A DNA stretch of 64,000 nucleotides from Rhizomys pruinosus (taxonomy: Eukaryota; Chordata; Mammalia; Rodentia; Spalacidae): contig VZQC01013826.1 in assembly GCA_009823505.1 (NCBI GenBank), forward strand, positions 287,509 to 351,508. The letters run 5' to 3'. Below the pieces are notes generated by a model that was given only the letters and a program-made list of their open reading frames with translations, was not told the DNA's origin and made no database searches. The position numbers were made by a program, and so were the translations under genes. Positions 1 to 11,796 of this stretch are shown in pieces. How positions within the stretch are numbered: the stretch's first letter is position 1; each line of letters begins with the position of its first letter.

Positions 1-170
1 AATAGAAACACAAAGACTCCTTGCCTCAGAAGCCACTGGACCCATCAGCCCTCAGCGGAAGATGATTGGTCACATCTAACGAACCCTAAAACACAAGTCT
101 CCAAGGAGCCGAGTCATTTCTAGTACCTTCCCAAGGGACTTCGCTGACAGCCTCCACAACAAAGCTCAAG

Positions 171-330
171 GCAGGGGCATGGTGGTGCACACCTTAGATT
201 CCAGTACTCGGGAGGCAGAGGGAGGCAGAGGGAGACAGATCTTTCTCAGATCAAGGCCAGCCTGGTCTACATGGTGAGTTCTAGGCCAGGTGGGAATACA
301 AGGAAACTCTGTCTAAAAAACAAAACAAAG
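171..330 (+). repeat. B1 SINE
   Basis: A 7SL-derived B1 copy. It has the diagnostic core (CAAGGCCAGCCTGGTCTACA) and ends in an A-rich tail. It is diverged, with a short internal duplication of the AGGCAGAGG segment. Confidence 0.85.
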
Positions 331-349
331 TTAAACACTCATTAAAGAG

Positions 350-612
350 GACTGGAGAGCTGGGAGATGATTCAGTAAAGTGCTTACCTTGAAAGCATAA
401 GGACCCAGATCAATCCTCAGAACCCTTGTCAAAGAAAAAAACAAAAGTCCAGGCCTGGCAGCATGCCAGTACAATCCCATCACTGGGGAGGCAGATGCAG
501 ATCCTTGGAACTCCATATCCAGCCAGCCTAGTCTCTTAGCAAATTCCAGAGCAATCAAGGTTTGGAAGGAGTCCTGAGGACTAACACTGGAGTTGACCCA
601 TGGCCTTCCAGT

Positions 613-652
<40 letters not shown>
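350..652 (+). repeat. Composite tRNA/B1-type SINE (B4-like) ending in a (CA)n tract
   Basis: A tRNA-like head (CTGGAGAGCTGGGAGATGATTC) is followed by a B1-like body with a CATGCCAGTACAATCCC box, and then by a perfect CA run at about 616-652. The arrangement resembles rodent B4/RSINE1 elements. The exact family cannot be settled by eye. Confidence 0.55.
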
Positions 653-654
<2 letters not shown>

Positions 655-687
655 CACAGTTAAAAGAATTGCTTTAAATATAGTGTC

Positions 688-812
688 CAGGGGCTAGAAA
701 GATGGCTCAAGGTTAAGACTTCTTGCAAAAGACCCAGATTTGATTCCCAGCACATGGCAGCTAGAAACGTCTGTAACTTCAGTTCCAGGGTAATGGAGCC
801 AATATACTTATA

Positions 813-859
<47 letters not shown>

Positions 860-953
860 ATGATAGATGATAGCTAGCTAGCTAGCTAGATAGATAGATG
901 ATTGATTGATTGATAGATAGGTAATAGATAGATGATAGATAGATAGAAGATAG

Positions 954-994
<41 letters not shown>

Positions 995-1003
995 GATAGA
1001 TAG
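688..1003 (+). repeat. Old B2 SINE with long A-rich microsatellite tail
   Basis: A tRNA-like B2 head (GGGGCTAGAAAGATGGCTCA) and the AACTTCAGTTCCAGGG body lead into a (TAAA)n run at about 816-860. This is followed by mixed AGCT, GATT and GATA tetranucleotide runs up to about 1003. The microsatellite probably grew from the SINE tail. Confidence 0.7.
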
Positions 1004-1960
1004 ACCCAACAATGTGGCACTAACAATGAGGGAGGAGTGGCTTTCCTTGAATATCCTTGAAACTTCCTTGGATGCTCTTGCTGTGTGAAAAGCGACTTCT
1101 GCATGTGGCCCTGGATGAAGGAAGGATTACCAGATCTGCAAAGAAGCAGAAAAAGCCCATCAGAAGAATATAAAACCATCAAAACATCCCTCAGCAGTGA
1201 CACTGATGACAGAATAAGTAGACAAGGACTTTCATTTAATGCCACGAATCAGTGTCTGACGTATAGGCAGAAAGGTTCCTTTTGCAGCTCCTACACGTGA
1301 ACTTGGTGTGCTCCTCTGCTCATTCTTTTATTTTTTTAAATCCAATTTTTATTGAAGCTTTGTGCATTTCATACAACATTTCCCAATCAAGTCGAGACCC
1401 ATTTCCCCCTTCCTTTACCCCCCACCACACCAGAGCTCATGCATTCTGCCAAACATGTTTTTCATCTTTTTCTCTTTTAAAATTTTTGATGCAGAAGTTT
1501 ACTGTTTTGAGCAGTTCACCATTTCAGTCAGTTCTTTGACCCAGTCTTTGTTGTTGTTGTTGTTGTTGTTGTTCCTTCCAATTTGCATCACTCAAATATG
1601 CATATATGCATGCCACACATATATCAAGATAATGATGTCATAGGTTTTAGCATCTTGTGATTTAGAAATCTTGTGATTTTTATTATTATTGTTTTTTTCT
1701 TTATTAGGGTGAAAGATGTCATGTTTTCCTTAAGGGACTTGTTTGAAGGCTCCTCCTCTTTGGCAGGCCCAAACAACCATTAGTCCTGCCCTTGTGCTCC
1801 ACACTGGGGTTTTCCCTTCCCATGGTCACCAAATGAGCTCCAGTAAGCACCGTGTCCTGTCTTGATCTTCCTGTACTGGTCTCCATGATACAGCCTGGGT
1901 AGTCCAACAATGGCAGTCTATACTCTGAAGAGGCTGAAACCCCAGTAGTAGCTCAGTCCA
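1004..1960. other. Noncoding stretch, probably old interspersed repeat
   Basis: No gene is recognised here. The stretch holds AT-rich sequence, a (TTG)n run at about 1548-1573 and a segment at 1690-1960 that looks like the 3' part of an old rodent LINE or LTR. I cannot name the family. Short open frames in it look random. Confidence 0.4.
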
Positions 1961-1964
1961 CAAG

Positions 1965-3325
1965 TTTTTTTTTTTTAAAAGAAGGTAAACCCACATTTAT
2001 TTACTAGCACTGTTAAAACATTACACAAAACACATTCAAGTGGCAAGTAATTATAATGCAAGCCCTTGCATGGCAATCCAAATTTATTGAACTACGGATG
2101 CTAAGTTATACAAAATTGCACCACTTTAATTAAGGCTTTTAGTTTACATTTGGCCACCTTGAAGTAGTTGTAACATTAGGTTGGTCAATTTAAATACTGT
2201 GGCTCCCTGTTGTATAGACACACAATCTTTACACCCAAACATTAATGCATACAAAGCAACAAGGCATTGTTAAATAAAACAGCAATAGTTACTGCACATC
2301 AGGCCTTGTGACCAATTATACATGATTAAAATTACGTCCCACATTCACGTCCACAGTACTCATCCACCATTTAACATCTCAACCAAAACGTTACACATGT
2401 GAAACAATCACTAACAGGCAAAAATACTAAACCTGTATATTTGGTATTGCAAATACACGTATGCATGAGCAAGCAAGGGATTCACAGTGAGAATCTACAG
2501 CTGCAGAAGCCTGAAAAATGATTTACAAAAATTGTTAAATCATTAAAAAATTGTTTGAAAATATACACTTCTTGTTGTAGACCCCCACTGTACACACAAC
2601 TATAAACATTGTTCCCTATGTAAACAAAAAGGAAACATATAATAAGGATATTTGAAAAGTCTGGACATTTCCTTCCCAACAGATATTAAAGGCAACGTCT
2701 TTAATCTAAGACATTATACTGAAAGGACTATCATATTTTAAAGACAAGATCACTGTCTCCACAGGTTTTTGAAAAAAAAAATTTTTAAAACTATATAGCT
2801 GTGTTAATCAAAGCGCTTATTTTGTACAATACAATGATAATGACCTTGAATTTAAAAAATTACAATAAGCTACAAGTATCAAAGAAGCGAAGTTATCTGG
2901 AGTAGTCTATATAGGAGCTCTTTGGACTTTCTTTTATTATGCTAAAATAGTGGTGCTTTTAGGATTTACATTACTGTACTCTCCAATACAAAGTATGGGG
3001 TGTGTTAAAGTATACAGTATACCATTTTCAGACATGTACAACATTGGTGGATGAAGAATGTCTCTTAGCAGTAATACTGGATGTAGCCCCTGGTTTTACC
3101 AGTAGCATACTCTAGAACTATTATATACGTAAAAATCTCTTGTGATACTGGAAAGTGATTAGAATGTGCAAACTGATATAGTAGCTTTCATCCACCTCTT
3201 AAAGGGTACCACCACAGGAAAGTCCATTTAAGATGTTGGTAGGTTTGACAAAGTTGGAATGCTGGCACTGTTGAATTGGGCAACAGTTTTTCAGACCTGG
3301 CTCAGAGCTACAATGCATTTGTACA
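1965..3325 (-). pseudogene. RAP1B retrocopy: 3' UTR and poly(A) tail
   Basis: This is the continuous sequence 3' of the RAP1B-like reading frame on the minus strand. It is AT-rich, carries no introns and ends at the left in a T run (about 1965-1976) that represents the poly(A) tail of a reverse-transcribed mRNA. Length and A+T richness fit a long RAP1B 3' UTR. No clear target-site duplication was found by eye. Confidence 0.7.
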
Positions 3326-4025
<700 letters not shown>

Positions 4026-6290
4026 TTCTAACTACTCTATAATATTTTAGAAACAGCTTGGACAAAGGCTCAAGCAGCCTTGTGTAAGAAATACTAAGAA
4101 GCATTCCCATAAGATAAATACTGTGGTTAGACACAATGTCATGACAAACTAGGTTTTTTTCCTCATTCTTTTGATTTTATGCATACATATCCTCCCAAAC
4201 TGGGTCTTTCTTTTAACAAGGACAGACCATCCACCATGACCAAGGAGGGTGACAAAGGTAGAGCAAGTTCCATGCTTTATATTCTAATTAGGGAGAGGAC
4301 ATAAATGCACAAGAGAATCTGATGGAAGGAGGTGGGATGGGTTAGGACAGGACAGACTGCTGTCAGTCAGGGTGAATAAGAATGTGAGTTCAGGAGTGGG
4401 ATGTGTGGAGGAAGGATTAGGAAAGGACTGTGGGTTAGCTGTCCCTTGATGTGAAGAGGCATGGGGCATGTGGGAATTTAGACCATATGAGAATGTGGAA
4501 GGACAGTGTCCAGGGTCTTTATATCCAGCAGGTAGAGGAGGCCCACTGTGAATGTGAGAAGATGAACATGAATGCGGAGGAGGTAGGGTTTCCTTGAATA
4601 CAGCTTTGGCTGTACGGAAAGCATCTGCCTGTGGCCCTGGATGAATCACAGTGGACACAGAAAGAGATGCCAAGCCCCACCAAGGCTCCCTGCCTCGATC
4701 CGGGTCTCCACATCAGCCAGCTGGACTGAGCAACTTTATGCAAGAGAGCAAAGAGCAGGCAGCAGGTTCTACCGTCCCCGTGCCCTTCACTCCTCATCTC
4801 AAGAAGGCAGCCCTTCCCCAAGCCAGTCCCAGTCCTCATCTGACTGTGGGTACTGCTGTCCCGAGAGCCATGATGAACTCTGTCCTGGTCATATCCCTCA
4901 AGCACATGGTGGCCCGGGGCATCCCAGACCTCCGAGTGCTTGGGTCCCAAAGCCCCTCGCAGGTCAGGGTTCTTTCCATGGTCTGAAGGGGCAAGGGTAT
5001 ACATGGAGATGCATTCACATCAGGTGTCCAGTGATCCTTTAGCTACTACCTCGCCTTTTTCAAATGTAATAGCCATCATACAAGAGGGGGATGCCTGTCC
5101 CCCCACTTCTATCAGACTTCCAAGGTATTTGCCTGGGAGGTCAAGACAGACAACCCTTTGTTCCATTAAGGTCCACGGAGAAGCCATGTCCCTACAGGGG
5201 TTAGAACTACAGTGACCAGAAAAGGGGAGGAGACCCCACAGTCTGTGGCAGACACTGTCAGAGCCCCACCCCCACCCCCAGGCCCCAAAGGCCATGTGGA
5301 GCTTTAATGGACAGTGGACAGCTTTCTATCCTGACCACCTGCTCTCTACCAAAAGCCCCACTTGGACACAGGGCTCTCTCAAGCATGTGCAGTTCAGGGA
5401 TTGGTTTTCCTGGAGCAATTCTTGTCTAGCGAGGCACGAGGGTGGTGAGCGAGCACCTGGCTTCAGTACCTCTGTGGACAATCTGTACCCTGCAGTCCCT
5501 CAGCCATCGCAGTGTCCACAGCCGTCTCCTGCTCACTGACTCACCCTCCCTGCCTCTCCCTACTCCCCTGTCAGGGGGTTTCTTCCCAGCAGAATGCTCT
5601 CACACAGTCTCAGAACTGCTCTGAGGAAACCCAGAGTTGGCTAGGGTGTGTTTCAAAAATCATGGGTGTAGAGTTTCAATCTCTTAGGCTGAGGAAAATG
5701 AGAGTCTCCTCTAATTCCACCTTGCTTCCAAGTAGGACTCAGATTCTACAGGAGGAAGGAACACCCTGCTCCTTCCAGATGAGACAACAGCAATGACTGA
5801 GCAAGATCAACACCAGGTGTGGCTGCTTGTTTGATTGGAAGCTCCCCTGCAAAGCACCCCTCAGCCTCCCACCTCCTCACAGCTTGTCCCCAAAGGCGGG
5901 ACTTTCTTTGAGATCAGCCTCCTAGGCCAGAAGGGTAAGGACCCATTCACACCTGCAGAGAGACTAGCGTCCCACAGCAGTGCCCTAGGGAGACCTCCAG
6001 GAGTCTCCAGCACCCATGCACACAGCCCTTCCGCCACTCATTGCTACTGGGTGGGGCCATCACAATAGCGGGGTCAGAAGCTGGAGCCCCTTGTCTCTCC
6101 TGCAGGGCACATACCTGATACAGCTGGGTCTTGTTTTCTCCTGTTGGGCAAGCATCTTTTTGCCTCTGTGCAGACATGTCTGTGGGTGAGTCTGTAAGGG
6201 AATACCTATGTTCGATGGTCGGGTGGGTGGCCTTTCCCTTTCCTTATCTAGAGGCTCCTTCAGGTGGAAGGAGGCCCAAGCCCGAATGCT
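4026..6290. other. Noncoding stretch without recognised genes
   Basis: Low-repeat sequence. Several overlapping open frames of 100-160 codons occur on both strands between 4.3 and 5.3 kb. None has a recognisable domain, and their overlap in opposite frames argues against coding. No SINE was recognised here. Confidence 0.4.
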
Positions 6291-6299
6291 GTTCACTCT

Positions 6300-6560
6300 G
6301 CATTCTCTGCCCATTAGAATTGATCTGGGGGTTTGTTTTCCTTCTTTTTCCTCCAATCTCCCTATTAGTTCAGCTTCAGAAAGCCCCTTATCACCTCCGG
6401 ATGTTCTGCCATCAGGCCTGCCTGGCCAAGTTACAGTCATTAATTGATTTTGCCCTCGTCCTCTGGGGAAGCACAAATTAGCTCTGCCCATTAGCATCAA
6501 TAATTCCCTGAAACGGGTTATAAATCATGTCCTGTGTCTAGTCTTTGCTTACAGTGGAGC
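6300..6560. promoter_or_regulatory. Candidate cis-regulatory cluster (homeobox-type motifs)
   Basis: This AT-rich island in an otherwise GC-balanced region has several TAAT-core sites close together: CATTAATTGATTTTG, AAATTAGC, CATTAGCATCAATAATTCC and TTATAAATCATG. It has no repeat signature. Such clusters are common in conserved enhancers. KCNK16 and KCNK17 are islet-expressed genes in human, so a link is conceivable, but nothing here proves function. Confidence 0.3.
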
Positions 6561-6716
6561 AGTCCTCACATGGGGAGATGCTGGGCCGGGAGCTGGGCAT
6601 GAGCTGGGCAGGGGAGATCCCGACCGTCCAGCATCATCTCTTCTAAACTCAACCAAAGGCATAACAGGTCTCAGGACAACGATACTCGATCTGTATGTGT
6701 AGAAGGAATGGAAGGG

Positions 6717-6932
6717 TCAAGGCTGGAGAGTTGGCTGAGTGGTTAAGAATGCTGGCTGCTCTGGCAGAGGACCCAGGTTCATTTCCCAGCACCCACATGG
6801 TGGCTAACAACTGTCCATGACTCCAGTTCCAGGAAATCCAATGCCCTCTTCTGACCTCTGTGGGCAGTGCATGACACAGGTATAGTTACACATATGCAGG
6901 CAATACATGAAATAAAAATAATTTTTTTTGAA
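6717..6932 (+). repeat. B2 SINE
   Basis: A full-length B2: tRNA-like head with A and B boxes (GGCTGGAGAGTTGGCTGAGT; AGGTTCATTTCCCAGC), the CCCTCTTCTGACCTCTGTGG body and an AATAAAAATAA tail. Confidence 0.85.
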
Positions 6933-8128
6933 AAGAAATAATAGGAGGAGGGAGGGAAGGTGAGAAGATGGGAACAAACATCTGTTCACTCCAGGTAGAG
7001 CGTGGACCTACACAGCAAAGACACAGTTCCACCTAACTCTAGCTTGGTGGCCCAATGAGTTCACCAGTGTTACAGCTGCGTCACTGAAAAAGCCCATCAG
7101 CACAGGCGATGGCCAAGGAAGGCTGCTTCCCTGGAGCCCCCTGCACAACTTGTAGGCAGCTCCACTGAAGAGCAAGCTTGGCTCGTGTTTCAATGCGGAG
7201 GGAAGGGCTGCACAATAGGGGAGAATGGGAAGGTCTTCAGGGATGGACTCTTCCGTAGTGCAGGCTGCTTCTAGGACCTCAGGAGTTGTCCTGGTGACCA
7301 GGTTTCAATTGCATTTCAATCTCTATGGGGCTTTGGGGCCCAAGAGTTTTCATAAGATCCCACATCAAGCCAAATGTGCTCCTGAAAGACTGGACCTAAA
7401 TCTCACTTGGATGATCTTTGCAAGGGGTTGGGTAGTTTGTAAAACTTTGAGGGTAAGAGGAAGATGGAGGAGGAACAATAAAGCAAGAAGAAAGGGGAGG
7501 GAAGGGGAAGTGCCAGAGGACAGGAAAGGAGAAGAAAGGTGGGCGGCCACTGGTGAACCCGGTATCATTTCCTTCCAGGCCTGAGAGAGGGAAGCACCTC
7601 TGATAGCTGGTGAAGCCTCCCTCCACTGCAGCCTGTCGCCCGCATCCCCTGGGCACGTCACTCCTTCTCGCCACGCACATGGTCCAGACACCTTTCCTTC
7701 ATCTTAAAACTATCACCACGCCCTGTGGACTTTGTGTCCAGATCCACGAAAGACACCTGGTGCTGGAGGCTTCCCTTTCCCACCTCCCTGAAGTCCTCTG
7801 GCTACCAATGAACTTTCAGGAGAGGACTCTCTACATATGCTGGGCTTCTCCAGGGCAATGGAAGAGGGCTGGGTTCTTCACGGCTTCTCTTGCTTAGAGG
7901 CAGGAATCAGTGAGTTTGTCATGAAACTGGTCAACTCTCGGGAGTCTGTTGGTTCCATGTCTCCAAAAACATGAGAAAAAGCCAAGCAATGGTGAATTTT
8001 GTGGCTCCAGAGATTCCCAGATGCCCCAGAAACCAGAACGAGTGGAGTTTGCATGAGGATGGTGCCCTAGCTCCTCTCAGAATGCTGCTAAACAGGACCA
8101 CACCTGTTCTTGTTCTCTTTTTCATATT
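6933..8128. other. Noncoding stretch, nothing recognised
   Basis: Includes a purine-rich patch at 7450-7545. No gene, SINE or splice-bounded conserved exon was recognised. Confidence 0.4.
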
Positions 8129-8129
8129 G

Positions 8130-8347
8130 TATTTAATATTTTTATTTTATATGCATAAGTGTATTGCCTACCTGTGTGTAAGCACACCCATGTAAGCACA
8201 CCCATGCCATGCAATGCCTACAGAAGTTGGAAGAGGGCATTGGATCCCTTGGAACTGGAATTGTGGGCTGCTGTTGGTTCCCATGTGGGTGCTGGGATTC
8301 AAACTCTATAAGAGCAGCCAGTGTTTTTAACCACTGAGCCAGCCCCC
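8130..8347 (-). repeat. B2 SINE
   Basis: Read on the minus strand it starts with GGGGCTGGCTCAGTGGTTAA, carries the ACCCACATGG-type box and ends in an AT-rich tail. It is moderately diverged. Confidence 0.8.
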
Positions 8348-8849
8348 AAACCCCTGTTCTTGTTTTTAATATGCAGCCCCACGCCCAGCCTCACCTCTCT
8401 CCATTGATGTGTTATGTGTTGAGCCTCGCAGCAGATGAAGAAGCTTCTGTTACTATGGCTCTCTGTTGGCTTACAGCTAACATACAGTTCTTCACAAGGC
8501 AGGAGGAACTCAGGGCAGGAACCTGGAGGCAGGAGCTGAAGCACAGACTGTGGAGGATGCTGCTTACTGGCCTGCTCCCCTGGCCTGTGCTCAGCCTGCT
8601 TTCTTAATAACTCAGAACCACCTGCCCAGGGGTGGCACCACCCACAGTGAGCCAGGCCCTCCCACATCACTCAGCAATGGAGAAAATGTCCCCATGGACA
8701 TGTCCACAGGCCAGCCCAATAGAGGAAATTCCTCAGCTGAGGTTCCGTCTTCCTAGATTTGTCAAGTTGACAACTGACACTTTCCAACACACCTTGGTTT
8801 TCTACGTGGCCACTTCACCACCAATGCCCCCACTCTCCCTACATTTTTA

Positions 8850-9046
8850 ATAAATTTAGCGTGCGTGTGTGTTTATATATACATATGGGTACACCATGGG
8901 AAGCATCCCTACAGAGGTCAGAATAGGGTGTTGGAACACCTGTAGCAGGCAGTTTGTGATTCACCTGATGTGGGTGCTTGGAAGTAAACTAGGTTCTCTG
9001 CAAGAGCAGCAAGCACTCTCAACCACTGAGCCATCTCTCCGCTCAC
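8850..9046 (-). repeat. B2 SINE, diverged
   Basis: The minus strand reads a B2 head (GAGATGGCTCAGTGGTTGAG) and body, ending in AT-rich sequence at about 8850. Confidence 0.7.
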
Positions 9047-9525
9047 CTTCTTCTTGTTAAAGAAGTCATGGTTGTTTGTCTGTCCTGGCAGACTTTTTCC
9101 ACAGTGCCTGCCTGCTCACTGCAGCTCCTTCCAAGGGATGTCAATATGTACAATTACAACACTCCCTTGGATGGGACATCTCAGGGCATGGTGGCACGTG
9201 ACCTAAAGATGGTCCATCTGGTGCCAGACACCTGTGTAATAACCACCATGCAAATGTTCATATAGACACTCTGCCACTCCACATGGGGTTAGAACCAGGA
9301 AACTACAAGAGAGAGAGGCACAAAATGGTAGGGATGGTGCCATCAGATACCGGGACATGGACATGGAACTCGGCTCTGTGGCAGACTCAGGCAGAGCACA
9401 GGCTGGGGTGATAGAGAGAGACACCAGAGGAGGATGGCTGGGCCATGCTAATGGTGGGAGCAAGTTGTTCAATTGAGACAACAGAAGTATGTTCCTACCC
9501 CTTCCAACTCAAGTAAGTGTTGAGA
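9047..9525. other. Noncoding stretch, nothing recognised
   Basis: Between a B2 and a tetranucleotide array. Nothing identifiable was seen. Confidence 0.4.
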
Positions 9526-9830
9526 ATCTATCTATCTATCCATCCATCCATCTATCTTCATCCATCTATTCTATCTACCTATCATATCATATCATCTATT
9601 CTATCTACCTACCATCTATCCTTTCTATCTATCAATCCATCTATCTTCATCCATCTATTCTATCTATCTACCTATCCATCCATCTTCATCTATCTATCAT
9701 ATCATATCTATCATCTATTCTATCTATCTATCATCTATCTTATCCTATCTATCCATCCATCTTCATCTATCTATCATATCTATCTATCATCTATTCTATC
9801 TATCTAGCTATCTGTCATCTACCTATCTTT
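9526..9830. repeat. Interrupted (ATCT)n microsatellite of about 300 bp
   Basis: ATCT units mixed with ATCC, TTCATC and ATATC variants form a higher-order pattern with repeated ATCCATCTATCTTCATCC blocks. The long open frames rich in Ser, Ile and Tyr here come from the repeat and are not genes. Confidence 0.95.
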
Positions 9831-9904
9831 GATAGGCTCTCCTGTAATCCAAGTGATCCTCAAACTCCTTATATAGCGAAGGATGAGCTTGAATTCCTGG
9901 TCAC

Positions 9905-9994
9905 CCTGCCTCAAACTCTGAAGTGGTGGGATTGAACCTAGGGCCTTATGCATCCCAGGCAGGCCTTCTACCAACTAAGCTACATCTGCAGCCC
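9905..9994 (-). repeat. ID-type SINE (tRNA-Ala-like)
   Basis: The minus strand reads GGGGCTGCAGATGTAGCTTA, then the GCCTGGGATGCATAAGGCCC core. This is the hallmark of rodent ID/BC1-related elements or an ID-headed composite SINE. Confidence 0.65.
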
Positions 9995-10221
9995 CTAGAA
10001 CATAGTTTTTAAAAATATATCTTGGGCTCATTGAAAAGTAACAGAATACCTGACAATGACTTAAACAGACAGTTGATGTTTCCAGCAAAGAAGGAATCTA
10101 GAGAAGCATGGCAAGAATTGGCTGTGTGTCTTAGCCACCTCTTGACAGTTCCCTCATAGACATGAGACAGCCACAGACCTGGAGACTGTGCAGTCCCAAC
10201 AGAAAGAGCTAGGAAGGCAGG

Positions 10222-10378
10222 GCAGGGCTGAAGAGATGGTTCAGTGGTAAAGAGCACTTGATGGATGCTCTTGCAGAAGATCTGAGTTCAGTTCCTAGAA
10301 CCCATATAGTGACTCACAACCACCAGTAACTCCAGCTTCAGGTTTTCTGATGCCCTCTTCTGGCCTCTGTAGGCACTG

Positions 10379-10428
<50 letters not shown>
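10222..10428 (+). repeat. B2/B3 SINE with (CA)n tail
   Basis: The head GGGCTGAAGAGATGGTTCAG and the TGCCCTCTTCTGGCCTCTG body are followed by a perfect CA run from about 10381. Confidence 0.8.
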
Positions 10429-10429
<1 letters not shown>

Positions 10430-10430
<1 letters not shown>

Positions 10431-11264
10431 CTACCTCAGTCCCTTCTCAGAATAGAACAATTGTTCCCCAGGCCACCACAGTGGACTCTACCCAGTGATG
10501 TGGTGATGTGCTTTATCACATCACCACCGCAGTTCCACAGAAGCTTAGAACGTGGGAGCAGGAGATGACGTCAGCCTTCAGATCCCCTTCCTAGGCAGCA
10601 GTTTCTCCCAATGGCCCAGCACACACCAGGAACTATTCTTCAGAAAACAGTCTACTGGCCACTGAGACATGTATCTGCTGGTGCACAGGACCAGCAGAGT
10701 CCAAGTGAGTAATGGGCATGAAAACACAAAAGCCCAGCTCCCCTGCTCTACTCAAGACTAGCTGGGGTACGCTTTACCTGCCAGGGCTCCCCTGAAACCA
10801 GGGTGGAGCTGGGATGCTGGTACCTTGTGTTTGACCTCTCCTGTTTGCCCCAGTTCCTTGTCCTTACACCCCTCCCTCCCAGGGACTGCTCCTGGGGATC
10901 CTGGCCATCCATGGCAGGAGGAGAAGAATCACAAAGGCCGCAACCATTGGCCCCATTTCCTGGGTGGACATATGCAACACAGGGGTGCAGATAGCTTGTC
11001 TTTTACAATATAAATATGGGCTGGGGAGATGGATTGGCGGTTAAGGGCACTTCATGCTCTTCCAGCGGACCAGGATCCGTGCTGGCCAGCACAAAAGGAA
11101 AACAAGACAAATGCATGCAACCAGGAGGCACAGATGCTGGCATTGTGCTAAGCCCCTCGGACCCCAAAACATGTCCCCTGCCCTTTACAGACAGACTCAC
11201 AATTCAGTAAGTATAACCTCATGTGCGGCCCCCAAGGACAGAAGGGTATTCAAGACCCGGAAAG
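10430..11264. other. Mostly unique noncoding sequence with a B2 fragment
   Basis: A truncated B2 head lies at about 11014-11080 (GGGCTGGGGAGATGGATTGG). The rest holds no recognised gene. Confidence 0.4.
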
Positions 11265-11286
11265 CCTAGCTAGAGATGTAGCTCAG
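11265..11286 (+). repeat. Left part of an ID/B4-type SINE split by the ERV-L insertion
   Basis: AGCTAGAGATGTAGCTCAG is the start of an ID-like head. The same SINE continues after the provirus from 17837 (CTCAGTTAGTAGAGTGCTTG). The shared CTCAG at 11282-11286 and 17837-17841 is the target-site duplication. Confidence 0.8.
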
Positions 11287-11752
11287 TGCGATGGTTAATC
11301 CTGGGTGTCAACTTGACTGGACTAAGGAACAAATAAGAGAAAAGGGTCTTCTGATTGGACCACCTCAACCCAGATGGCCCACCCCAAATGTGGGTGTTAC
11401 CTTCTGCCGGCAGGCAGTATTTAAGGCCACAGCAGCGGGAGCTGGTCCCTTTTTTTTCCTCCTGCGGCTTGCTTCTCTCATCTGGTGAGTTTGTCTTGCT
11501 GCTGTGATCAACCTTTCGGATCCCAGCGTGTACTGAGACTGGCAGATCTCCTGGAATCCATTCGGGCCTTCAGCACTAGACTGGGACTCCTGAGACATCC
11601 AGCCTTGCGGACTGAGCAGTTCCCTGGATTCCCGGCCTCTCCAGTTCGGCGCTACTGTTGAGCTCCGTCACGTGAGCAAATCAATAAATTGTATATAGTT
11701 ATATATATTCATCCTGTTGCTTCTGTTTCTTTAGAGAACCCTGACTAATACA
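11287..11752 (+). repeat. ERV-L 5' LTR
   Basis: This LTR runs TG...CA (TGCGATGGTTAATCC to CTGACTAATACA) and is 466 bp long. It contains a TATA-like TATTTAAGG, a strong splice-donor consensus CATCTGGTGAGTTT (near 11480) and an AATAAA signal near 11685. The other LTRs of this family in the window begin TGTCATGG and TGTGATGG. Confidence 0.93.
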
Positions 11753-11757
11753 GATTT

Positions 11758-11772
11758 TGGTACCAGAAGTGG
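11758..11772 (+). other. Primer-binding site, tRNA-Leu(UAA) type
   Basis: TGGTACCAGAAGTGG starts 5 nt after the LTR. It is complementary to the 3' end of mammalian tRNA-Leu(UAA), including the CCA. Leucine tRNA priming is the name-giving trait of ERV-L. The next three bases do not continue the match. Confidence 0.88.
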
Positions 11773-11796
11773 TTCTAGAGAAACAGAATTGAAAGG

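Noticed and set aside
331..657. Frame starting with Cys-Val repeats
   Set aside because: It is a translation of the CA repeat and a SINE.
4284..5304. Several 90-160 codon frames on both strands
   Set aside because: No recognisable domain, heavy overlap in opposite frames and no splice context. I also looked for terminal exons of KIF6, the expected upstream neighbour, and could not identify any.
9489..9935. Long plus-strand frames rich in Tyr, Ile and Ser
   Set aside because: They are translations of the ATCT microsatellite.
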